Source: Parapristionchus giblindavisi (lineage: Eukaryota > Nematoda > Chromadorea > Rhabditida > Diplogasteridae). From it: a stretch of DNA of 64,000 nt. The notes under the pieces were generated by a model. That model was not told where the DNA came from, ran no database searches, and saw only the letters and a list, made by a program, of their open reading frames with translations. Shown here one piece after another: positions 1 through 11,400 of the stretch. The DNA is taken from assembly GCA_943737045.1 (NCBI GenBank), contig CALSFV010000049.1, positions 1 to 64,000 of the forward strand, in the 5' to 3' direction. How positions within the stretch are numbered: position 1 is the first letter of the stretch; every line of letters begins with the position of its first letter. A program made the translations under genes and the position numbers.

Positions 1-599
1 AAAATCATTTGTTTTCTTGTCCGGATAAGTGTGAGGCAGTGGCGAAGTAATCGAGAGTTATGAGAGTGAGTAATAATAATAATAATAATAATAATAATCT
101 TTATCACATTCGCACATTGGTGCGGTGAGTCATGACAGGGGGTCTACATAGATCAATGGCGTTCAATTCTTCTGAGAGTCTTATTCTTCTGCGTTCTGAG
201 AGAGAGAGAGTACATACGAGCATTGTATCGGTAGTTGCATACAGTTTGTTATTTTCTTACATGCATTTTATACGGACAATAACAGTGTGACAGCACCTGT
301 CCCTAGCCAGAGAGCCTAGAAACTCTTTACACCGAGACAACGGATGCTATTGAGCGTACAAAAATCACTTGTTTTATTTGTAGAAGAGATTATTTATAGT
401 TTTGCATGGTTCAGAAACTATGCCGATCTCTTTTATATATCAAATAGCGCGCGGCGAAGGTCAGCCTGGTTAGGTGAGAGCGGAGAGGCAATCGAGAGTT
501 GGGGGAGATCTAGCCATTGAGCGACTTCTGTTCTATAGAGCCCGTTTGTCAGCGGGCGCTATCACTCTCTCGTCTAACTCTCTATTGTAAAACCGTTTT
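1..599. other. Intergenic DNA downstream of copy A, repeat-derived
   Basis: No coding exon recognised. It contains an AAT microsatellite and sequence at 350-480 resembling 62885-63010 near the other end of the window (shared CACTTGTTTTATTTGTA and CTATGCCGATCT blocks), so it is probably a decayed MITE-type repeat. Confidence 0.5.
71..98. repeat. (TAA)n microsatellite
   Basis: About nine uninterrupted TAA units. Similar trinucleotide tails end the LINE fragment near 15003, so this may mark an old retroelement 3' end, but no retroelement coding sequence is visible beside it. Confidence 0.8.
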
Positions 600-823
600 C
601 ACGATAGTTCAGACTGTGAAAGAGATGGAAATACCGGGGCAAAAGAGATGCAGAGGCGACTTTTCACAGCACCTTGGTGTGCGGTTTGGCGTGTTTTTAC
701 AATCTCGTAATAATGAGACGATAGTTGATTAGCCAGAGCGGCGCATCTCAGACAGGTTTGGTCGCGCGGCGGAGAGTGTGATAGAGAGAATCATTGGATG
801 CGATCAGAGGCTGAACTAACGTG
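600..823 (+). mobile_element. MITE, 'GCGGCGCATCTC' family, member 1
   Basis: Ends are inverted: CACGATAGTTCAG at the left and the complement of CACGTTAGTTCAGCC at the right. The inside (GGGGCAAAAGA, GGTGTGCGG, GCGGCGCATCTCA, GGTTTGGTCGCGCGGCGG) is shared with 17697-18049 and, inverted, with about 6255-6480. It is non-coding. Confidence 0.7.
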
Positions 824-2421
824 TCATCGTTTGAAAACATGAGGTTGCAACAATAGTGATTCGTTTAGTGTTTGAAATCTTCAAAAAAAAATAAAAGAAA
901 GAAACGACCTCAAGTTCCGTGCTCCTTTGTCATCGAATACAAAAATGTTTTCCGTGAATTTTCTCGTCTTTGCTTGAATCGAAGCGTAGATCAGACAACC
1001 TTGCTCACAGTGTTTTAGGTTCACCTGAGTAGACAATTTTAAGTTATTAACATGACCTGAATCCCGAATTCCAACAAATAATCGATATTCGATCGATCGA
1101 TAAAAGTGATGATCGATTTTCGAAGAATAAATTTTCAACAAGCTTTTGAAACAGAAATATAACCTCAGGAACATCAATGAAGTCGTACATATCGTAAATT
1201 GTCGATTCAGTGAGGTCGATGGCGGCATCTTAAACATATTTTTGTCTGATTTTCCTAATCTGCAATGCTTATTTTGTCTAATTTTAATACAAAAATAGGA
1301 AATTTTCCGCTCTCCGTTGTCGCTATTTTTTGTCATTGCTTGTCTACAGTGTTGGCAATCGTGACAGTTTCACAATACGTTTTCTTTTCCTAATCTCACT
1401 ATGTGCCTTTTCTGATGGAATAAATAGGTTAATATGTAAGTAATAATAATAATACAAGAGTGAAAATAAATTGAAATGTGATTTGATGATTGATATGGGC
1501 GTTCGGCGTACGCATAAACGGAACGCATACGCTTGTAATAAACAAATTAACCCACTTGAAAGGGAGAAAATCAGAAAGAGTGTGTAGAGTGCGATCATTG
1601 TCAATCGAAATATGGGATGATTCAGTTTTCCTTCTTATCAATCCTTTATATGACACTTGCTTATTCATTCGAAACCACAAAATACTTCTACTCTCTTCGT
1701 TTTATGTGGTCTCTCATACATCACTTATCGCTCTTTCGCCATTCTATGAAGATCTGATCTTTTATTCGCGAGAAATACACTGTATCTTGGTAATATCGAT
1801 AGAAATTAATCATACACTGACACTGTATGACACTGTGTTCTAAACCGCTGTACGTTATCGACAAACTCCCACCTTGCCGATTAGTCATATTCATACAAAA
1901 TAAGTGCGCTAAGCAGTCCATCAGTTTCGATTTTTAAAGCCTAATAATGGCTATTCCAAATCCAGTTTTTCTAGGCTATTAAATATCAATTTCTGTGTAT
2001 TTCGTAGCCTATAACGATAGCAGCACCTAGATATCTAGGTAAGACTGGGCTAAACGTTCAAAGTGCCAAATGGGATCCATTCAAAAAGATGGCCGACAAA
2101 ATACATTATCTTGAAAAAGCATCTTCACTAAACGTAAGACCAAATATTGCAATTCATATGTCCAGTATTATTCATAATATGTGTGTGTTTTTAGTCACGA
2201 AAGAAGCGGCGTGAGAGTGTATATATGTATATTTAAGATCTATCATCTTTAACTTCATCTCCTTATTATTAGTGAATTGTTTTAATGATTATTTCACACA
2301 TTTTTCGACCGTATTCTTCAAGCGTGAGCACGTGATAAATAAAAATATATGGAAAGCGAAGAAACTTTTATTTACTTCTCATATCTTTTGAAAAAAACAT
2401 TAATCAATATTCACATTTGAC
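824..2421. other. Intergenic, nothing recognised
   Basis: AT-rich sequence downstream of copy A. The longest open frame (881-1336, minus) shows no recognisable domain, no splice-consistent continuation and no similarity to anything else in the window. Confidence 0.5.
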
Positions 2422-5400
2422 TCAAACATCAACAACCATCAGCGTAATCACCGTGCCCATTAGGATGAAACCTGAAATTTTGATAAATTTTATAAAAAAT
2501 CAATAATAATGTACCATATGATGACGACTTCGTTGTCGTAGTAATTGGGGTCGTCGTAGTCGGATTATAATCCAAGAAAGGAGCGTATCTCATAATGAAA
2601 CCCTTCGTGTTATCCTCGCAATTCATATCAACGTCTATTGCCTGAAGTGTTCAAATATATTTACATAGCTTTTTCAATTGAATTCCGACAATATCCGCAT
2701 TCTTTCTAGCAATGATATGAATAAGCATAATTCATTATCGTTTTCGTTATCATATTCTCTGTCACTTCATTATAATGTATAAATACTTTTATATAGCATA
2801 AATAGTATAATATAGTATAAACCCCTTTTTCATAAACATACGTTCCATATTGATGAATACGTATAAATATTATTGTTATAGTAAGTAAGTATGTTCTGTC
2901 CTCCATTTTCAATGCAAAACACACGAAATCACTCACCGAAGTTAAGTCCATCTCGAGTTTTTGATTTTGGTGCGGATTCTTCGCAACCTGTCTGTAAATA
3001 TTTTATAAACTGTCGAATTTCGATTTCAAGTGCTCAAAAAGCATTAAAGCGATACCTAAGCTAATCTGAAACTCTCCGCTCTGGCGACACGCTCTCTTTG
3101 TCTATAAGAGAGTATTGCCAATGGGGGAGTAAAAATAGCTTGGAATGTATTTAATTGTCGAATACAAATATATAATACTAAGTTATCAAGTAACTTGCAA
3201 CGGTACTTGGATATATCTAGTACGGTTCTTTGGGACATAGAATTTAGAAGGAAGTTTCACTAACGTTTTTCTCTGATTATTGGGCACAGCCTGAGCTAAT
3301 TTGAAGCTTTCCATTCTAGTAATGCACTCTCGCTTTCTTTGTCAGTGAGAGAGTGAAGTTAGCTCTAACGATTAAAAGGAAGTTTCACTAACGTTTCTGT
3401 CCGATTATTAGTGATATCTTTGATGATTAGAGGATGAGTAGCATCAGCATTCACCTCAGTTTCCATCGTGAAGTTAACCTTGCTGGAAATTTATGAAAAA
3501 TCTACTTTTTTTCTCTAGATTTACCAGAAATATTTATGTAGGTTAAAGGGAACGCTATTATTTATCCAAGTAGAATGCATATTGTAAGTTGATAAAGTGA
3601 TAAAAATGAATTACTTTGTTGATCTGAGCGTAAAGTGGACATGGGAATCATAGATTGACGATCGATAGACCTGTGAACAACGTACATCAAATGAATTTAG
3701 TCCACTGTTGTAGTACCTGATCAAGTCCTTTTCCCTTATAGCAACCAACAAAACCCGGTGATGAAAGGTAGGCAACGTCGTCCAAGGACTGCGACACGTC
3801 TGGCAATGTATATAGGGACCGTTACCTCTCTCATTGGCCACTTCATTGCGCGCACTTTTCTCTAACAACGAGAAAGCATTGCGCGTCGAAGATACCATTG
3901 AGAGAGGTTTCGCTTCCTTTATATAGCGAAATTATTTGCTCCAATAGTTTGAGAAGCGATGCTACCTCATCGGGATATAACAGCTACATGATAACTTTGG
4001 AAAAGCTTTCACTGCATCCCAGGACCAAAAAATAATTCGAAATTCTAAACCCCTTTCCAATCAGAAAATATTCAAGGGTTAAACCGAATTGATTACTTTG
4101 AACTTACCAAATGTCTGACTTGCACGAATATCAACATTGGCCGCTATACCGAAGATGAGTGAAACGATGGGCCCGTTGATATTGAGTTTGAATCCCTCAC
4201 TCGAACTGAAAAATATAAATAAAATTACATCAAAATATATCCATCTATGAGCCACAACCATTTTGTAAGAAAAAATATTAACAAAAATCATGTACAAATT
4301 TATTATGTTTATAAACAATTTCCTCACTCGGAAAAGTAAGCCTTAGTGCATTCATCAGCATTGCCTTCATCAGCGTTGTCGAATCCGACCAGACGAGCAA
4401 CAACTCCAAGGTACTGCAAATAATGTACATTTTTATTCATTTTTACCAATTTTTAGAATTGCATTAAGCTCACACGGCAATATATTTCCACTCTTCGTGC
4501 TACCAGAGACAAGAGTTTCGTCACTAGGTCTGATGAGAACCGATCAATGACAACCGATTGGACGATAACCATTTACATATGAGAGGCAAGAGCTAATGAC
4601 TAGACAAAGTATGCAAATGGTTATCATCCAGTTGGTTATTATTCATCGGTTCTCATTCGGCCTAGTGTCAGAGTTCCAAATAGCCAGCGATGTACCTCAA
4701 AGGGAGCGTTATCTCTCTTGATGGCCTCTTCATAGGGCACGCTATGTTCTCTAACAACGAGAGAGAGAGAGAGAGAGAGTAGAGCGTTGAAGAGACCATT
4801 GAGAGAGGTTACGCTTCCTTTAAAAGATTCTATGAACATGTCATTATATTGGCAAATTCCTTATACTCTCGAGCAATTTTATTAATTGTACACGCTCCCT
4901 TTAACAAATATTACTCACTTGTCCCTGGGACACTTCAACGGTAAATGGCGCGGAACTGAGGATCGTGAAGATCCGTGTGCCCTGAAATTAAATCAATTAA
5001 GAAATATACCTCATATATTCTTAAAGAGAACGTAACCTCTCTCAATGGTCTCTTCAACGCGCTATATTCTTTCGTTGTTAGAGAACAGTGAAATAGTGTG
5101 CGCAATGAAGAGGCCATAGTTAGAGGTAACGCTCCTTTAATATGACTCCAGTTGCTCGTTTTCAAGAGCATTATTTAGTTACATCCCAAACTAATTTCAA
5201 CCACTCTGCTCTGGCTACGCTCGCTCACAGCCAAATAAAGTGAGAGAGTGTGGCCAGAGTGGAGTCATTTTAGCTCGGGATGAGCTTTTAAAGAGTGAAG
5301 AGTTTAAAGTACCGGAGTGTTCACTCTCGTTGGCGGTAAATTCGCGGCATCGTAGACGTGATTGATTCCGCCGTTTTCTGAAAGTAAGGACTGGTGAAAG

Positions 5401-8400
5401 TAAGGAAAGGCATACAGCGATATCTGCTCTGGTATTCCCTCGTTTTCGGTTACTACGAGAGAGCGTTGCCAGAGCGGAAAGTAAATTAACGAAGGGTGAT
5501 AATGATACTCCAAATAATATAAAGGGAGCGTAACCTCCCTCAATGGTCTCATCGAAGCGCAATGCTTTCTAGAGGATAGTGAACAGAGAAATAGTGTGCA
5601 CAATGTTTGCCTTTGCCTTTGGGAGAGGTGACGCTCCCTATAATGATACTCACGAGAAAGTTTCGCCACTACATAGATGATGATTGGCCCGCCTGTGACA
5701 TTCGTTGGATTCTTGTTCCTAATATAGATATCAGTGGCGACCTATGAATATTATAAAGAATGCAATGACGAATTACATTGAATTAGTGACTAGCGTGATA
5801 TCTTAGAGAGTAGAAGAGAAAGAGAGAAAAAAGGGGCGTGACCGGTAACAAACACGATGACCATTATGTTTTATATATAGTGTATGATGCATACATGTAT
5901 ATATTATACTATTGTCCATTCGTAATTCGATAATTATGAATGGATATAATATATTATATATTACCAGCCGTGAGCTCCGCCAGGGCGGCGGACCTCACGG
6001 CTGGTAATATATAATATATTATAGTAAATGATTGTGGGGTATATCATTGGTAGTTTGTTATAATATAGTTCAGTTTCAGTTTAAACACATTTTCCAAGAG
6101 TTGGCTCTGATGTGCACGTTTCGCCTTTGCTTACTTCCTGCTTATCTAATTCTGTAAAGGAAGGAAGGGCTACTCCCGTTTTCCGATTGTCCAAGAAACT
6201 CCAATGACACAAGAAAAAGATGAAATACATATAAGGATTGCGAGGCGGATGTTTGGTGGGATACATTAGAGAAGGTGTGCGTGAGATTCTCTCTGTCCCA
6301 CTCTCCACCGGCCAAACCTGTCTGAGATGCGCCGCTCTGACTAATGAACTATCGTCTCATTATTATGAGAGTGTGAAAACGCACCAAACCGCACACCAAA
6401 GTGTTGTGGAAAGTCGTTCTCTCATTCTCTCTTTGCCCCGCTATTGCCATCTCTCTCGCAACTAAAACTAACTTGTGTCAGCACAGTAGGATCGACGATT
6501 TTCATGCAAATATCCCTTCACCTTACTTTTGGACATAGATAATGCAGTAGATGAGAAAAAAATCTAAATCACTTACGGGAATATGAATCTTGGACTTCTC
6601 TTTGAACTTGATATCGTCAACTTCGTACAGATCTGCTATTTGCCCAATGCTGAAATTCATAAGATTCGACTTGCGCGAAGTAAATGCCGATATAAATGCA
6701 CGCCCGAGTTAATTTTACTCTTCACTCTGGCAACACTCTATTCTAAACAACGCAAAAAAGAGAACATTTTCAGAGAGGAGAGCTTTAAATGAGCTCGGGA
6801 TCTTCAAATTGCCAAGCTCTGTGTTGAATAATTTTCTTTGTTTTTGGTTAAATATGAAATGCAAAAAAGGTTTTCCGATTTTTTATAATTATGAAAAATA
6901 TTGTGACGCCATAAAATCAAGGCAAACTTACTTTCCTTGTACCAATTTGTCCACATACACGTCGAGATTATTTGCGTACTCCTTATATTTAGGATCCACC
7001 GAAGCCCAAATATCACAACCACTTGAACATTTAGGTATGGCGAGCTAAATTTTAATTATAAATTTCTGCTGTTTCCATTTGCGTACATGATTTTGATTAG
7101 AATGAAATATAAGTACAGTGGATCCTATACAAGAATTGATCGTCTAATCTCTTATCAAGATGTTGATACGTCCGGCATTTGAGCACGTTTTCGATGCTTT
7201 TTGGAACCATCTGCACGTTTTAAGAGACCGGCTCGGTAAGACTCGAGCATTTTGACCCCCTGCCGGACATTCGCGAAGACTTTCGATCTGGCCCTCAATA
7301 CTTTCATCATAGACACATACCGGGGGGAGACCGATGAAAGTTATAGTGAAAATGCCCTTAGGCTCAAACCCGGCTCACATATGTCGCATAAAATAAAAAA
7401 TTGAAAAATTCATAACTTTTCAATCGTGATAGCTAGCAGCGTTATTTCTTTTTATTGGTGAATAACATGTCATGCGCCCTTATAAACACAGCTGAGCAGT
7501 AATTTCATATCGTTCTGGATATGTTTTTTCGTGTATGATTTTCCGATTTTTCCTCTTCCATCCTCGTTGAAGAGAGACGGCAAGCATTGACATAGTACAT
7601 ATTGTAGCCCTGACACTTCTGTACATGATGGTCACATTCCCTTGGAAATCCAACTTTTCTGAAGCATCGAGAATTGCAACTGAATGTGAGATATGTGTAA
7701 TTTGCAAAAATCGAAAATTAAATTTCTTGTAAATCGCAAGAGTAGTAGGTAGCTTTATTATGCCTTTTTACTTGTAGTGATGCGCCTACACAGAAAAAAT
7801 ATTCAAGTAGACTCAGACTAAATTTTTAAAAATTTTTAAAAATAATTATTTTTTTTTTATTTTTTTCAACCCTGACATTGAGTCGACCGTCAAGGCAAGT
7901 TGATTCATAGGGCGGATGGTAGCTGATGCATGTCCGTTTGCGAAAACAACTGCCACGAAAAGAATCGTCGTTTCGCAGATCTAGAATTTATTTTTTTAAG
8001 AGAGATGGTCGTTAAGACTCGACCACCCCCGGACACGTGCGCTAGCAATGGGAACTGGGGGTCCATACTTGGGTGTTAGGAGTGTCACCGGCCCTTATTA
8101 CACAAAACAGCAGAAATTTCCTGTTTGTGCCCTCAGGCTATTAGAAAAATTAATTTAAGTGCAAAAACGTTTAAAAATCATAATTTCTCAAATTGTTGAG
8201 ATAAATTCCAAATATCATTTGCGATGCGTCTAGGGTGCACAGAGCTTGCTAATTGACTATTAGCATCGAATGTGCGTTGATTCCTAAACCACTTTATTGA
8301 CTCAAAATTTTTGTTTTTTCGGACATATTATCGCTTGTTGTAGATTGCTGCAAAGATTTCCGACCAGGTATTGTAGCCTAAGTAATTCTGCATTGATTTC

Positions 8401-11400
8401 ACTTAAAACCGGGTTCTTCCCGTTAGACCATCTTGCCGAAATTTTCGCTCGAATTTCCGTCATCGATGGTTTTCCCGAACAAATGTATTTCCCAAACGTA
8501 TTTTCCAAACGATTGGTGCGGAATTGTGGTCTACACAAAGTTTCGAGGTGAGACCAGTAAAATGACACAAGAAGCCCATCACTTGGATCAATTTGAAAAT
8601 TTCGATTTTCATGACCCCGGGGTCATGGTCCGAAAATTTCAAAATTTCTCAAGTTTGAAATGTTTTCATTTATGCGGCTTATTGTGAAGTATTGATGATG
8701 TGAATTATATTCATCCAATGATCAATGGCTGATCTATCCTTTCAACCATTTTTTTGAAAATTATCATTCTGATTGCGTGCGAAAAATCAGAATTGTGTTT
8801 GAATCAGTTTCCAACTTGCTTTCTGTAACATTCTGTCATAGTACTTTACAATATACATAATCAATATGAAAATCGTTTATTTTCAAAAATTAATTTTTTT
8901 TGCCATGACCCCGGGGTCATGGAAATCGATTTTTTCAAAAGTGAGCCGAATGCCGGGATTTCAGTTCTAATATGTTTACTCATCATGAAACATCACATTG
9001 TCATTGTCATTTGCTCATTGTCGCAGCATTCGAGTCAAAAACTGCAATATTTTAAAAAATTACCGTGAAAGTAGGATCTCAAATTTAATTTTCTGAATTT
9101 TCGAAAATGAACTATTTTCATATTGATTATGTATATTGTAAAGTACTGTGACAGAATGTTACAGAAAGCAAGTTGGAAACTGATTCAAACACAATTCTGA
9201 TTTTTCGCACGCAATCAGAATGAAAATTTTCAAAAAAATGGTTGAAAGGAGAGATCAGCCATTGAGCATTGGCTGAATATTATTCACATCATTAGTACTT
9301 CACAATAGGTCACATAAATGAAAACATTTCGAACTTGAGAAATTTTGAAATTTTCAGACCATGACCCCGGGGTCATGAAAATCGAAATTTTCAAAGTGAT
9401 CCAAGTGATGGGCTTCTTGTGTCATTTTACTCGTCTCACCTCGAAACTTTGTGAACACCACAATTCCGCACCAATAGTCTGGAAAATACGTTTGGAAAAT
9501 ACATTTGTTCGGGAAAACCATCGATGACGGAAATTCGAGCGAAAATTTCGGCAAGATGGTCTAACGGGAAGAACCCGGTTTTAAGTGAAATCAATGCAGA
9601 ATTGCTTAGGCTACAATACCTGGTCGGAAATCTTTGCAGCAATCTACAACAAGCGATAATATGTCCGAAAAAACAAAAATTTTGATTCAAAAAAGTGGTT
9701 TAGGAGTCAACGCACATTCGATGCTAATAGTCAATTAGCAAGCTCTGTGCACCCCAGACGCATCGCAAATGATATTTGGAATTTATCTCAACAATTTGAG
9801 AAATTATGATTTTTAAACGTTTTTGCACTTAAATTAATTTTTCTAATAGCCTGAGGGCACAAACAGGAAATTTCTGCTGTTTTGTGTAATAAGGGCCGGT
9901 GACACTCCTAACACCCAAGTATGGACCCCCAGTTCCCATTGCTAGCGCACGTGTCCGGGGGTGGTCGAATATGATCTAGTCTTAGGGAACATGCCTCTTA
10001 ATTATCAAACTTGAATATTTATATGTTTCTTTCACATAAATCGGTTGGAAGGTGGCGTATGGCAACCAAAGCTGTACCATTGTTATCAGTAGGAGTGTAC
10101 TGTACTGCACTACCGTAACCGTCAGGAATCACGAACTAACTTTTTTTCAGTCGACCCATGATTCACAACCATGACCCCGGGTTCATGGTTGAGAATAGCT
10201 GAGGTCGAAAAATTCATGATGATCCCAGACCAAATACTATTTGGCAATATATCAACAGTGAGCCAACTTCTAGTTTTCTGGATACCGTAACCCAAAATAC
10301 AGTAATCTAGTTACCGTACCCTATAATAATGTGGTGAAATTCTCGGAAAATTCAAGTGCGTGCCTTACAATTACTGTAGTTTGGGTTACGGTATCCAGAA
10401 AACTAGAAGTTGTCTCACTGTTGATATATTGCCAAATAGTATTTGGTCTGGGATCATCATGAATTTTTCGACCTCAGCTATTCTCAACCATGAACCCGGG
10501 GTCATGGTTGAAAATAATGGGTCGACTGAAAAAAAGATCAGTTCGCGATTCCTGATGATTATGGTATTCAAGTACAGTTCACTCCCACTGATCAAAATGG
10601 TACGGCTTTGGTTGCCATACGCCACCTTCCAACCGATTTATGTGAAAGAAACATATAAATATTCAAGTTTGATAATTAAAAAAATAAATTCGAGATCTGC
10701 GAAACGACGATTCTTCACGTTGCAGTCGTTTCTGCAAACACACATGCAAGAGCCACCATCCGCCCTATGAATCAACTTGCCTTGACGGTCGACTGAATGT
10801 GGGAGTTGAAAAAATAAAAATAAAATTATTATTTTTCTAATTTTTTAAAAAATGTAGTCCAAGTCTATTTCTATATTTTTCCTATGTACGCGCATCACTA
10901 CGAGTAAAATGACATTATAAAGCTAACTCTTGCTCTTGCGAATTTCAAGAAATTTAATTTTCGATTTTTGCAATTTACACATATCTCACATTCAGTTGCA
11001 ATTCTCGATGCTTCAGAAAAGTTGGATTTCCAAGGGAATGTGACCATCATGTACAGAAGTGTCAGGGCTACAATATGTACTATGTCAATGCTTGCCGTCT
11101 CTCTTCAACGAGGATGGAAGAGGAAAAATCGGAAAATCATACACGAAAAAACATATCCAGAACGACATGATATTACTGCTCAACTGTGTTTGTAAGAGTG
11201 CATGACATGATATTCACCAATAAAAAGAAATAAAAGTCCTAGCTATCGCGATTGAAAAGTTATGAATTTTTCAATTTTTTATTTTATGCGACATATGTGA
11301 GCCGGGTTTGAGCCTAAGGGCATTTTCACTATAACTTTCATCGGTCTCCCCCCGGTATGTGTCTATGATGAAAGTATTGAGGGCCAGATCGAAAGTCCTC

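Noticed and set aside
881..1336. 151-codon minus-strand gene
   Set aside because: No domain, no signal peptide, no splice-consistent neighbours, low-complexity Lys/Ser/Phe composition typical of AT-rich chance frames.
7480..11195. Repeated small proteins (frames of 60-90 codons occurring in both strands of the foldbacks)
   Set aside because: They appear pairwise as mirror images because of the inverted arms and have no start context or splice continuity.
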